Origin: Chloroflexota bacterium
GTDB lineage: Bacteria; Chloroflexota; Anaerolineae; Anaerolineales; Villigracilaceae
Length of the DNA: 64,000 nucleotides
Assembly: GCA_013388855.1 (NCBI GenBank)
Contig: JACAEM010000020.1
Span: 1 to 64,000 of the forward strand
Direction: 5' to 3'
Below are positions 1 through 8,023 of the stretch, one piece after another. Position numbers and translations under genes: made by a program. The notes under the pieces are model-generated. The model did no database searches, was not told the origin of the DNA, and saw only the letters and a program-made list of their open reading frames with translations. Numbering within the stretch: the stretch's first letter is position 1; the number at the start of each line of letters is the position of its first letter.

Positions 1-1144
1 GACCCGACTCCTGCTCACCGAACCCGACATCCTCCTGCTCGACGAACCCACCAACCACCTCGACGCCGAATCCGTCGCGTGGCTCTAACATCACCTGCGC
101 GACTACAAAGGCACGGTCATCGCCGTCACCCACGACCGCTACTTCCTCGACAACGTCGCAGGCTGGATCCTCGAACTCGACCGCGGCTACGGCATCCCCT
201 ACAAAGGCAACTACTCCTCCTGGCTCGAACAAAAGCAGGAGCGCATCCGCCTCGAAGAGAAATCCGAATCGAAACGCCAGAAGACGCTGGAGCGCGAACT
301 GGAATGGATTCGTATGTCGCCCAAGGCGCGTCAGGCGAAGGGACAGGCGCGCGTCGCCGCCTACGAAAAACTGCTCTCGCAGGAGACCGAGAAACGCCGC
401 GAAGATTTGGAGATTTACATCCCGCCGGGTCCGCGTCTCGGGGACGTCGTTTTTGAATTTAACAATGTGACCAAATCCTACGGCGACCGCCTCATTCTCG
501 ACGAGTTTTCTGCGACTGTTCCCCCCGGCTCTATCGTCGGGATAATTGGTCCGAACGGCGCGGGCAAGACCACATTGTTAAAAATGATTACGGGCAAAGA
601 GACGCCCGACAGCGGCACGATAAAAATCGGCGGGACGGTCAAACTCGCCTACGCCGACCAATCGCGCACGCTCGACTCCGAAAAGACCGTCTATGAAGAA
701 ATCGCGCAGGGACAGGAAACGCTGGAACTCGGCAAGCGCAAAATCAACGCCCGCGCCTACTGCGCCTCGTTCAACTTCCTCGGCGCAGACCAGCAGAAGA
801 AAGTCGGCGTGCTATCGGGCGGCGAGCGCAACCGTGTCCACCTCGCCAAGACCCTCACCGAAGGCGCGAACGTGATTCTGCTCGACGAACCCACCAACGA
901 CCTCGACGTCAACACCCTGCGCGCCCTCGAAGAAGCGCTGGAAGAATTTGCAGGCACGGCGCTCGTCGTCAGCCACGACCGCTGGTTCCTCGACCGCATC
1001 TGCACGCATTTGATCGTGTTCGAAGGAGATTCGATTGCGAAGATGTACATTGGGAATTGGAGCGATTACGAAACCATGATGCAGGAGAAGTTTGGCAAAG
1101 ATCTAACTCCGCATAGAGTCAAATATAGAACGTTGAAGCGGTAA
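1..1144 (+). pseudogene. ettA: ABC-F translation factor (EttA-like), 5'-truncated by window, with in-frame stop
   Basis: EttA-type ABC-F ATPases bind the ribosomal E site and couple translation initiation to ATP level. The reading frame enters from the left edge in the first ABC domain (Walker B LLLDEPTNHLD), passes a TAA at 86-88 where the family normally has a Glu or Arg codon (WL-stop-HHL), and continues without a further break through the linker and the complete second ABC domain: Walker [10 protein letters not shown], signature [13 protein letters not shown], Walker [13 protein letters not shown], and the EttA-typical end [13 protein letters not shown]. The first in-frame ATG after the stop is at 314, which could yield a 276-residue one-domain product. 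ABC-F function is expected to need both domains, so this is a pseudogene, a sequencing error or a recoded gene. Its last 159 bases recur at three places downstream. Confidence 0.85.
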
Positions 1145-1147
1145 GCC

Positions 1148-1168
1148 AAAGTGACGGTCACTTTTATA
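1148..1168 (+). terminator. ettA terminator-like palindrome
   Basis: An 8-bp perfect inverted repeat, AAAGTGAC and GTCACTTT, with a one-base spacer lies 4 bases after the ettA stop and runs into TTTTAT. A near copy (AAAGCGAC, T, GTCACTTTT) lies at 6532-6549, downstream of another ettA tail. It therefore seems to belong to the ettA 3' unit. The stem is weak for an intrinsic terminator. Confidence 0.45.
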
Positions 1169-1262
1169 GCGCGAATATGCCATGTACCCCGCATCCAATC
1201 GAGTAAGAATTGGTTAACAAGATAGAGTTATCGTTAGCTTTAATCCAAAAGGAGTAATGACA

Positions 1263-1874
1263 GTGGAAAATATCCCCTCACGCGCAATCAGCAGGTTAAC
1301 CGTTGCAATTGGCATTACAGCCATTGTTTCAATAGTCTCATTAATCTTGTTCTTCATCTTCGGAGGGTTCTGGGGACCACTCAATGATCTCACTATCGCG
1401 ATTTTTGCGCTCTTGAGCGCGGTGCTGGCTTGGATGCTTCATCCCTTCTTTCGCATACAGTCGCCTCGATTGAGTTGTTTCATGTTAATCGTCGCAATAG
1501 CTGGAGCTGTCATTACTTGCATTGGTTCAGCGCTTGTCATGTCTGGTACGACGAGCTGGCAACTGGCAGGTTCTGTCAATGCTTTGGGGTTTGCCTTCAT
1601 TGGCATCTGGCTCCTCGCGTTTAACTACCATGCGCGCCTCACCGACGTATTTCCGCAAACCCTGACTCGCTTGGGACAGATTTCTGGCGCGCTTTCGGCT
1701 CTTGGTCTACTGAACGTGCTTGCAATATTCGGGATGGTAGATTGGCAGAGTGATGTCTCCTGGCTGCTGTATCTCGCGCAATTCGGCGGCTTGGGCCAGA
1801 TACTTCTGCTTGTCTGGACTGTTTGGCTGGGACGTGTCATTTTGAAATCAACAAGGGCGATGCAACATAAATAA
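1263..1874 (+). CDS. hypothetical polytopic membrane protein, paralogue of the next gene
   Basis: A protein of about 203 residues with five to six hydrophobic segments and no recognised domain, signal peptide or catalytic motif. The start is probably GTG 1263: the GGAG at 1251-1254 is 8 bases from it but only 2 bases from the alternative in-frame ATG at 1257. The N-terminal part (TAIVSIVSLILFFIFGG then a short loop with PLNDLTIAIFAL) resembles the next gene, so the pair probably arose by duplication. Both genes form the whole cargo between the ettA gene and the first duplicated ettA tail. Function unknown. Confidence 0.7.
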   Translation: MENIPSRAISRLTVAIGITAIVSIVSLILFFIFGGFWGPLNDLTIAIFALLSAVLAWMLHPFFRIQSPRLSCFMLIVAIAGAVITCIGSALVMSGTTSWQLAGSVNALGFAFIGIWLLAFNYHARLTDVFPQTLTRLGQISGALSALGLLNVLAIFGMVDWQSDVSWLLYLAQFGGLGQILLLVWTVWLGRVILKSTRAMQHK

Positions 1875-1911
1875 GAATTCCCTCTTCCGTTTTGCAGGCT
1901 GGTCAGCGATA

Positions 1912-2436
1912 GTGAGCGCCATCGCCACAATTATCGGCGCGGTGACGCTGGTTATCTTTTTCAGCGTGGGTGATCCGTTTGGAAAAATCAATGACATTTC
2001 AAGCATTGTCATAGCACTGGCAACTATTCCAATGCTTCTGGCATTGCATAAGCTTAATCATAATGTGTCCTATGCCTTGAGTTTTGGTGCGTTGACAATT
2101 GGGATTGCCGCCATGTTAATCGCGGGCGTTGTTCAAACTTTGTTTGTCTTTGGGGTTTTTCAGTACGAGCAGACTGTCTACATTTCCCCCCTTGGATTTG
2201 GAGCGCTTGGCATGGCAATTGCAGTCTATGGCTATCTTGCCCGTGTTGGGAAGATATTCCCCAGCGCATTGACCGTTTTGGGAATACTCGCGGGAATCGG
2301 ATATGCATTGGTCGCCTTTGGCTTTCTGCACGGTGGAGAAAACCATTTCCTCAGTTATGTGGGCGGATCGATTGCTGTAATCGCCTATCCCTCCTGGGCT
2401 TTTTGGCTGGGCAGACAGTTATTGTCGAGGCGCTGA
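1912..2436 (+). CDS. hypothetical polytopic membrane protein
   Basis: At least 174 residues with five to six hydrophobic segments, similar in layout to the preceding gene (AIVSAIATIIGAVTLVIFF, then a loop with GKINDISSIVIAL). The first standard start is GTG 1912, but the frame stays open upstream to about 1867 and codes for NKNSLFRFAGWS, which matches the neighbour's N-terminus better. No ATG, GTG or TTG lies in that extension, so the true start may be atypical, or the 5' end may be damaged where it abuts the stop of the previous gene at 1872-1874. The stop codon is followed within 7 bases by the ettA tail copy. No function can be assigned. Confidence 0.6.
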   Translation: MSAIATIIGAVTLVIFFSVGDPFGKINDISSIVIALATIPMLLALHKLNHNVSYALSFGALTIGIAAMLIAGVVQTLFVFGVFQYEQTVYISPLGFGALGMAIAVYGYLARVGKIFPSALTVLGILAGIGYALVAFGFLHGGENHFLSYVGGSIAVIAYPSWAFWLGRQLLSRR

Positions 2437-2442
2437 ATTCGC

Positions 2443-2601
2443 TTCCTCAATAGCATCTGGGCACACCTCATCGCCTTCGAAGGCGACCCTGTTGCCAAAA
2501 TGTACATCGGCAACCTGTCCGATTACGAAACGATGATGCGCGAAAAATTTGGAAAGGATTTAACCCCGCATAGAGTGAAGTACAGAACATTGAAACGGTA
2601 A
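2443..2601 (+). pseudogene. duplicated 3' end of ettA (tail copy B)
   Basis: The frame reads FLNSIWAHLIAFEGDPV and continues to the EttA ending [13 protein letters not shown] plus stop: 53 codons, the same length as the matching part of ettA at 986-1144. There is no start codon and no upstream ABC domain. The differences from the full gene are mostly synonymous third-position changes, so the fragment derives from a once-functional ettA that had diverged, not from a recent copy. It begins directly after the preceding membrane-protein gene. Confidence 0.85.
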
Positions 2602-2684
2602 TGTCATTGCGAGGGCGGCGCTCTTCCGCCCTAAGTAATCTCATCGTTAAGTTGTGGATTGCTTCGCTAACGCTCGCAATGACA
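2602..2684. repeat. palindromic interspersed repeat (GTCATTGCGAG family), copy 1
   Basis: It is bounded by a perfect 12-bp inverted repeat (TGTCATTGCGAG at 2602-2613 and CTCGCAATGACA at 2673-2684) and contains GATTGCTTCG. A second member is at 11573-11659. It starts at the first base after the ettA tail stop. This type of non-coding palindrome is common between genes in many bacteria. No transposase is near. Confidence 0.8.
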
Positions 2685-2765
2685 TAAGCCAGAGGAGCGC
2701 GGCATGGAAGGCGGATGAGAAGAAGAATAATCCCATTAGCGAAATGAGGGTCATCCACGCGGCGA

Positions 2766-3809
2766 TTAGGAGCAGGAGCCTGTGGCTGAAGAAAGCAACT
2801 CTGGCGCGACCAGCACGATGTTGCCGGTCACCTGCCCGCTTTCGAGCAGGACGTTGGCTTGCGCCGCATCCAAAATGGGAAACGTCCTCGCAATAATCGG
2901 TTTGATCTTGCCCTCCTCGAGCAAATGAAAGAGCGCCGCCCAGTCATCCAGAAAAGGCTGTTTGTCACCCAGAAAATAGAAAGAGGTTCCATAGAGGCTG
3001 AAGGATTTTTCGTTCGGCAGAAAGTTGACCATCATCAGAGTCCAAAGAACGCGAAACAACACCAAAAAACCGGCGGGTTCGCCATAACTCACCAGTCTGC
3101 CTCCGTGCTTTAGCAACGACAATCCGCCGCGAATGTAGTTCAACCCCGTCATTCCATCGAAGACCGCGTCGAGTCCATATGGTTCGCGCTGGTGGATGAA
3201 TTCGACGAAATCCTGTGTGCGATAGTCAATGGGCGTCGCGCCGTATTGGGTCAGGGTGTCATGTTTGTCTTTGGATGCGAGGGCATACATCTTCAACCCT
3301 GCCAGTTGACCCAGTTGCAACAGCGCCGTTCCAATCCCGCCGCTGGCGCCGATGATCAACGCCGTCCCGCCCGGCTTGACCTTTGCCGAACGGTGCATGA
3401 CCTGGTAAGCGACGATGTAATTCAAGATTAAGGGAACGGCTTTCACCGGGTCCAGCTCCGCGGGAACAGGGATGAGCCGGTCGCTTCTCCAATACAAGAC
3501 CTCAGTGTAACCACCTGTGACCGTCAACGCGCCCACCCGCTCGCCCACGACGGCTTCACGGACGCCATCCCCAACGGCATCCACATTGCCAATGACCGCG
3601 TACCCTGGCACAAACGGCAGTTTCTGTCCGAGCGGCGTGCCAGAGTAGAGCGCCTCGCCTCGGCGCACGGTCACATCGGGGCGGCTCACAGCGGCTGCCA
3701 GGACCTTGATGCGAACTTCCCCGGCAGCGGGCGGACGAAGGTCTTTCTCGACCACTTGCAACACTTCCGGTCCGCCATGTCGGGAAACTTGGATACTTTT
3801 GTATTTCAT
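2766..3809 (-). CDS. MDR-family NAD(P)-dependent oxidoreductase (quinone reductase/alcohol dehydrogenase-like)
   Basis: A 347-residue medium-chain dehydrogenase. The N-terminal GroES-like domain starts with the quinone-reductase type lead (VSRHGGPEVLQVVEKDLRPP), and the Rossmann domain has ALIIGASGGIGTALLQLGQL as the NADPH loop. The catalytic and structural zinc Cys/His ligands of true alcohol dehydrogenases are not seen, which points to a zinc-independent quinone oxidoreductase or enoyl reductase. ATG 3809 is chosen because GGAA sits 5 bases upstream; a TTG at 3821 is possible. It is the last gene of a minus-strand operon with dppA and a small membrane protein, divergent from an AraC regulator. 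The substrate is unknown. Confidence 0.85.
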   Translation of the reverse strand: MKYKSIQVSRHGGPEVLQVVEKDLRPPAAGEVRIKVLAAAVSRPDVTVRRGEALYSGTPLGQKLPFVPGYAVIGNVDAVGDGVREAVVGERVGALTVTGGYTEVLYWRSDRLIPVPAELDPVKAVPLILNYIVAYQVMHRSAKVKPGGTALIIGASGGIGTALLQLGQLAGLKMYALASKDKHDTLTQYGATPIDYRTQDFVEFIHQREPYGLDAVFDGMTGLNYIRGGLSLLKHGGRLVSYGEPAGFLVLFRVLWTLMMVNFLPNEKSFSLYGTSFYFLGDKQPFLDDWAALFHLLEEGKIKPIIARTFPILDAAQANVLLESGQVTGNIVLVAPELLSSATGSCS

Positions 3810-3842
3810 GCTTTCTTCCAATGCCGGGAGTTGGGTTCTGGG

Positions 3843-4638
3843 TTAGAAACCCAGAAGATCCGATCCCTCCCATTCTATGGTTGTAGGATCTATCCGTTTC
3901 ACATTCGGGCGGCTTACCTGTTCATCCGCAAACTTTGCTTCGGTAAACTGCGTGCGAACCTGATAGGGAGGTTGAATGCGAAAAGGTTCCATCGTCTTCG
4001 CTTTCGTCATGGCTCGCCTGGCGCCCTCCCGAATGAGAGCGCGCGCTTTTTGAGGGGACAGGCTTATCGTGGGAGCCTGCGCGAGTCCTTTCACGTCCGA
4101 AGCGATGCCTTCCTTTACAGCCACGCCCTCAATGTCAGGAACCAATGCCCGCGCTTCGTCCACCGCCGCTTGATCGCCACTGATGAACACGGTCGGAACA
4201 CCGAACTGTCCGGCTGTGGCGCAATTCATTCCAATCTCGCCCACCTTCAATCCATTGATCCAACATCCCAGGACATTGGGCATAAAGGAATGACTCAGGA
4301 CAGCCCTGCACGTTCCAGCCATGGAATGCAAACCCAATAAAAAACATCGCGCGAAAAGAAGCATCGAGAGCAGCAGGTCCTCCATCCCCAGCGCCCATAA
4401 TCAACTTGCATTCTGGATGTAACAACTCGACATCCAAGCCGCCGGGAAAATTGCCGTGCCCATCCCAAGCCGTTATCTCCGTGGCGCCTCCCTCCAGAGC
4501 GCCTTCCACAAGTGCATTGAGTTCAAGGGTAGCCAGTTTCCGCGCCTGTCTGTAATACTCTCCATCGAACCAGCACTGTTGGCGGTGGTCAACAACCCCC
4601 ACTGTGCCTTCCAAGTCGCAAATCACGTATATTTTCAT
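3843..4638 (-). pseudogene. dppA: M55-family D-aminopeptidase (DppA-like), frameshifted
   Basis: DppA enzymes are zinc-dependent D-amino-acid peptidases. The protein starts at ATG 4638 after AAAGGAG and shows the family ligands in order: D8 and E10 in CDLEGT, H61 in WDGHGNF, then HSMAGT, the nucleophile-type His in VLSHSF, and VGEIGMN. Residues before about 4330 are in one frame and those after it in another. Removing one base near 4329, within GGGTTTGCATTCC on the coding strand, restores a continuous protein of about 264 residues. All active-site residues survive in the combined frame, so the break is recent or a sequencing error. It lies between a small membrane protein (16 bases upstream) and the oxidoreductase (33 bases downstream). 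Confidence 0.8.
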
Positions 4639-4654
4639 GCTCAACTCCTTTGAA

Positions 4655-5032
4655 TTATTGAGGCTTTGCAATCAGAAAATAAACCATACCCACCGCCGAA
4701 AACGACAGGACAACCAACGCGACCTTATGAACTGTCAATAGCGGCGCGTGTGGAAGATTGCCAATGCTCATAAACGCGCCTGTGGCGAAGAGAGCGATGA
4801 CACACAAAACACAGACCACCGCCAGCGTAACCACAACAGGTTGAATGTCCGCGCCTTTCAGCAGATTGTAGATCCGAATCGCGGCGAAGACCACCGCCGC
4901 AAGCGCGACAAGTTTATGGATATTGAAGACCAGTCCGTTATACGGCTTGCCGAGTCGACTCAACCAAAAGCCGAAGGTGAGCGTGAACAAGAAAAGAATT
5001 CCAGGCAGGATGAATTTTGAAGTGGGTTCCAT
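4655..5032 (-). CDS. small four-helix membrane protein with two conserved-looking His
   Basis: The 125 residues hold four hydrophobic helices. Two His residues sit in similar settings at helix starts (NIHKLVALA and LTVHKVALV), an arrangement that recalls b-type haem-binding membrane proteins, but this is only an inference. It is the first gene of the minus-strand operon with dppA and the oxidoreductase. AAAGGAG lies about 10 bases before the ATG, and a TTGACA promoter lies at 5066-5093. No family was recognised. Confidence 0.7.
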   Translation of the reverse strand: MEPTSKFILPGILFLFTLTFGFWLSRLGKPYNGLVFNIHKLVALAAVVFAAIRIYNLLKGADIQPVVVTLAVVCVLCVIALFATGAFMSIGNLPHAPLLTVHKVALVVLSFSAVGMVYFLIAKPQ

Positions 5033-5065
5033 AGAAAGTAAGCTCCTTTCAGCGCATTTTCCATC

Positions 5066-5093
5066 AGCCTAATGATAGTTCGGGATGTGTCAA
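5066..5093 (-). promoter_or_regulatory. promoter of the membrane protein-dppA-oxidoreductase operon
   Basis: On the minus strand a perfect TTGACA (5088-5093) is followed after 16 bases by TAGGCT (5066-5071). It lies in the 132-bp gap shared with the divergent AraC gene, where GTGC and GCAC arms at about 5121-5136 could be part of a regulator site. Confidence 0.5.
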
Positions 5094-5164
5094 TTGCCTA
5101 TGACATTTCCCGCAAAAAAAGTGCTTTTTGGCGCACGATTTTTCAGGTATGATTTTATATAGCT

Positions 5165-6226
5165 ATGCCTCCTGAACCCATTACTGTTTCGGTCCCGGTG
5201 CTTTCGCAATTGTTCCTCTACTTCCATTCGCTGAATGTGGATGTGGACAGCTTTCTGCGCTCTTTGGGCATTGACCCGCAATCGGTCAAAGCGCCCGACG
5301 AGCGGATTCCCGTGGAGACCTACCTGCTCATCCAGGATGAAGCCGCCCGCTTCGTTCGCGATCCGCATCTGGGGCTGCACATGGGAGAGTTTGCCGAGGC
5401 TGGAAGTTGGTCCATCCTCGGTTATATGATGATGAATTGCAAAACGCTAGGAGAGGCATTCGAGAAGGCGGGGAGATATTCGCGCATCATCGGCAACCTG
5501 ATCGAAGCGCGCGCCGATTTAAAGTTCGGTAAAATCCACATCGAGTTTTTCACCCCCCCGCACGCCCCCGCCATGTCGCGGCATTGTTTTGATTCAGCCA
5601 TCTCCACCAGCGTACAGATGATGCGAACCTTGACGGGCGTTCCGCTCGACCCACTCGAAGTGACCTTCGCTTATCCCAAGCCCGAATCCACCGCCGAATA
5701 TGAACGCATCTTCCGCTGTCCCGTGCGGTTCGACCGCCGGGAAAACTCCATGACGCTGGATTGGAATATCATCAATACGCCCGTTCGCATGGCGAACCCC
5801 GCGCTGCTCGAACGCTTTGAGCAATACGCGCAGGACTTCCTCTCGCAAATGGAAGGCAGGGACGAACACACCCACGCGGTGACAAAAATCATTCTCGCGC
5901 GGCTCGATGACGAGTCGTTGTCCATCGGGAAGGTCGCCAAAGAGATGTCCGTTAGCGTGCGGACATTGCAAAATCGGCTCGACGCCGAGGGCGTGGTCTT
6001 CAGCGAATTGCTGAGGGAGATCCGCGAGCAACTGGCAAAGAAATACATCCGCGAAGGGTACAGCGTGGAGCAGATTGCCTACCTGCTCGGCTTTTCCGAA
6101 CCGAGCGTCTTTCGCAAGGCGTTCAAAAGGTGGCTGGGAATTACACCGAGGGAATACCGCGAGATGCACCCAGCAAGCGTGGCAGGAACAATACAGTCTC
6201 CTCGCAGGGATAGTCGCGACATCTGA
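5165..6226 (+). CDS. AraC-family transcriptional regulator
   Basis: The 353 residues comprise an N-terminal AraC-type ligand-sensing domain of the OruR/ArgR-like kind (about residues 20-210) and a C-terminal double helix-turn-helix (about 245-335) with the hallmark second HTH and ending VEQIAYLLGFSEPSVFRKAF and GITPREYRE. No ribosome-binding site precedes ATG 5165. A TATGAT at 5149-5154 places transcription only a few bases upstream, so the mRNA may be leaderless. The gene diverges from the dppA operon, its likely target. The last residues (SRDI) are coded by DNA that already resembles ettA (SHDR), so the junction with the following ettA tail runs into this gene. Confidence 0.9.
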   Translation: MPPEPITVSVPVLSQLFLYFHSLNVDVDSFLRSLGIDPQSVKAPDERIPVETYLLIQDEAARFVRDPHLGLHMGEFAEAGSWSILGYMMMNCKTLGEAFEKAGRYSRIIGNLIEARADLKFGKIHIEFFTPPHAPAMSRHCFDSAISTSVQMMRTLTGVPLDPLEVTFAYPKPESTAEYERIFRCPVRFDRRENSMTLDWNIINTPVRMANPALLERFEQYAQDFLSQMEGRDEHTHAVTKIILARLDDESLSIGKVAKEMSVSVRTLQNRLDAEGVVFSELLREIREQLAKKYIREGYSVEQIAYLLGFSEPSVFRKAFKRWLGITPREYREMHPASVAGTIQSPRRDSRDI

Positions 6227-6385
6227 TTCCTTGACTTCATCTGCACCCACCTCGTCGTCTTCGAAGGCGACTTGACTATCAGGATGAACCTCGGCAATTG
6301 GTCCGATTACGAAGCAATGATGAGGGAAAAGTTCGGCAAGGATTTGACCCCGCATCGGGTCAAGTATAGGACGTTGAAGAGATAA
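6227..6385 (+). pseudogene. duplicated 3' end of ettA (tail copy C)
   Basis: The frame reads FLDFICTHLVVFEGDLT and on to [13 protein letters not shown] plus stop: again 53 codons, without a start. Weaker similarity reaches about 15 bases further upstream into the end of the AraC gene (10 of 15 bases match ettA). Differences from the ettA copy are largely synonymous, apart from a changed stretch after FEGD. Confidence 0.85.
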
Positions 6386-6387
6386 CC

Positions 6388-6508
6388 GTTGGTCGAGTAG
6401 CCCTGAGCATTCTTTCTTTGCGAAGGGCGTATCGAGACCAACAGGCAACATGAAAACAAAATTTTCCCTGTAAACCTCTGGTCTCGGTACGCTTCGCTAC
6501 TCGACCAG
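6388..6508. repeat. palindromic repeat (GGTCGAGTAG...GGTCTCG type)
   Basis: The left arm TTGGTCGAGTAG (6389-6400) with CGTATCGAGACC (6428-6439) is mirrored by GGTCTCGGTACGCTTCG and CTACTCGACCA at 6480-6507. The element sits between the ettA tail C stop and the ettA-type terminator copy at 6532-6549, as if inserted between them. No coding capacity. Confidence 0.7.
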
Positions 6509-6531
6509 CGGTCACTTGCAAAGACATGCCT

Positions 6532-6549
6532 AAAGCGACTGTCACTTTT
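6532..6549 (+). repeat. second copy of the ettA downstream palindrome
   Basis: AAAGCGAC, one T, then GTCACTTTT. It matches the element directly behind full-length ettA at 1148-1166 at all but a few bases and follows ettA tail C after the inserted palindromic repeat. Confidence 0.5.
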
Positions 6550-6597
6550 CAAATTCCATCGTGTTCTATCCATTAACCTTATCGGTAAGGAGCGCGT

Positions 6598-7167
6598 ATG
6601 GAAACATTGGAAACCATCGAAATAATTATCGCCGTCTGCATCGGCTCGGCGGCAGTGTGCATCACGGTAGTCTTCGGCGGCGCGATCGTTTACATCATCC
6701 ACCTTGGCAATCGCAGTATACGGAAAGCCGCGCAGTCGTGGCATTCCACGCAGGGACGCGTGCTCGATACGCGCGTCGTGCCGCGCGTCTACTTTTGGGG
6801 AGGCATCACTGAAGCGGAAGCCGAAGCTCAGGTCAAGAAATGGAAGGAAGAAGAAAAGTTTAGACCCGCAGACCTGCCTGCGGCAATCCTCAGCATGTTC
6901 GGACCCGTTGGGGAATTTGCCGGTGAACTCATCTCCCCTCCGCGCGGCGGCGGGCGCGAATTGGAAGAGTGGCCCATGGTGACGTACGAATATGAGATAG
7001 ACGGGGTCAAATACGTCAGCAACCGCGTTCGCGTGGAGGACGTCAGCGGACCCACAACGGGCGGCGGGTGGTATACGAAACGACTCTTCAAACGCTACCC
7101 GAAAGGCTCGACGGTCACTGTATATTACAACCCAAAAAACCCGAAAGAGTCCGCGCTGGAGAGGTAA
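6598..7167 (+). CDS. DUF3592 domain-containing membrane-anchored protein
   Basis: The 189 residues open with one transmembrane helix (about 8-35). A soluble part ends in the DUF3592 pattern: VTYEYEIDGVKYVSNRV followed by YPKGSTVTVYYNPKNPKES. The start is fixed by AAGGAG at 6588-6593, a few bases before ATG 6598. The central region (about 75-110) is charged and helical. Members of this family are membrane proteins without a known biochemical role. It is the only gene of the third module between ettA tail fragments; its stop codon lies inside the decayed tail D. Confidence 0.8.
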   Translation: METLETIEIIIAVCIGSAAVCITVVFGGAIVYIIHLGNRSIRKAAQSWHSTQGRVLDTRVVPRVYFWGGITEAEAEAQVKKWKEEEKFRPADLPAAILSMFGPVGEFAGELISPPRGGGRELEEWPMVTYEYEIDGVKYVSNRVRVEDVSGPTTGGGWYTKRLFKRYPKGSTVTVYYNPKNPKESALER

Positions 7168-7208
7168 CTCTGCATCGGGTTAAATACAAGAACGCTGAAG
7201 AGACAAAT
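7164..7208 (+). pseudogene. decayed remnant of ettA 3' end (tail copy D)
   Basis: TAACTCTGCATCGGGTTAAA and the bases after it align with the last 14 codons of ettA ([13 protein letters not shown]-stop). One base is inserted before CTGAAGAGA, and the stop codon TAA has become CAA. It lies immediately behind the DUF3592 gene, the same relation as copies B and C to their cargo. Confidence 0.6.
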
Positions 7209-7252
7209 CATGTCCGTAGGGAGGGCCTTGCCCCTTTTTTGTTTTTCCACGA

Positions 7253-8023
7253 TCAGTTTATCCTCTGATACTGTGGCACATCCACGTCGTCCAAGATAAC
7301 AAGGGTGCTTTCATCCAACTCGTATCCATCCGCTTTGATTTTTTGGTAACGCAACTCAGGCGGGAGGGCAAGCCAGGCTTCTGTGACGGAATTCAACGGC
7401 AGGGCTAACACCGAATTTGCGCGTCCCGTTTTGTTTTTCATTGCCTGCATTCCAAGCGTCTGATCCGAAACTTCCAGACTTGTATCAAGCAGGGATTTGC
7501 ACAACTCTGCATCGAGAAGTTTCACCCTATATGTTCGATAGACCCGCGCTGTGAGAGATCGGCGGGCATACCAGTTTTCGGTCCATACGGGGGTATTTTC
7601 CACAACGAAACCCATCGGTTCCACTGCATACTGACCTGGATTCAACTGCACGCCCATCGTTTCATCAAATTCCTCCACTAATTCGCGATCAGGCGCGGAC
7701 TCGATTTCAGAGTCATTGGGGTTTTCAAGGCAGAACAAGCAATATCGTTTGACATCCTCCCACTTGGATGGATCAATCAAAATGCGAAGATCCCGCTCCT
7801 GTTCTGATCGCTCGCTGTCGAATTGAATTTCCCCTACTATTTCTTTCAACGATTTTGGGTTGAGAATTTTTACTCCCCCGCCGAATGGCTGTGCGCGGAT
7901 GTTGACGCTTCCATCCAGCAAGACGGTTGCCTTGCGTTCCAGCGCCAGTATGGTGATTCCATTTTCAGGGTGCGGAAACACCACCTGGTTATACGTCGCA
8001 ACGCTGACGCGCAGTTGACTCAT
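7253..8023 (-). CDS. hypothetical protein with partial Nudix-like motif, coupled to STAND gene
   Basis: The protein has 256 residues and no signal peptide or membrane helix. A Gly-rich turn (RAQPFGGGVKI, about 43-53) is followed by an acidic stretch and RELVEEFDETMG at 113-124. This matches the REUxEE core of a Nudix box but lacks the following Gly at the canonical place, so hydrolase activity is uncertain. The start overlaps the end of the STAND gene by 4 bases (ATGA), implying translational coupling. As the small downstream partner of a signalling ATPase it could be its effector or client, which is inference. No other family was recognised. Confidence 0.6.
   Translation of the reverse strand: MSQLRVSVATYNQVVFPHPENGITILALERKATVLLDGSVNIRAQPFGGGVKILNPKSLKEIVGEIQFDSERSEQERDLRILIDPSKWEDVKRYCLFCLENPNDSEIESAPDRELVEEFDETMGVQLNPGQYAVEPMGFVVENTPVWTENWYARRSLTARVYRTYRVKLLDAELCKSLLDTSLEVSDQTLGMQAMKNKTGRANSVLALPLNSVTEAWLALPPELRYQKIKADGYELDESTLVILDDVDVPQYQRIN

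Noticed and set aside
2690-2765. Minus-strand hydrophobic frame reading LLLIAAWMTLISLMGLFFFS
   Set aside because: It is short, has no start or ribosome-binding site, and is out of frame with the oxidoreductase. It might be the end of a lost membrane gene, but the evidence is too thin for a feature.
5594-6451. Minus-strand 285-codon open frame opposite the AraC gene
   Set aside because: It is a complement frame of a well-supported regulator and of the ettA tail, with no start signal or recognisable motif.
1145-7208. An integrase or recombinase within the ettA-tail modules
   Set aside because: I looked on both strands for tyrosine or serine recombinase motifs; all open frames in the modules are accounted for by the listed genes or are shadows.
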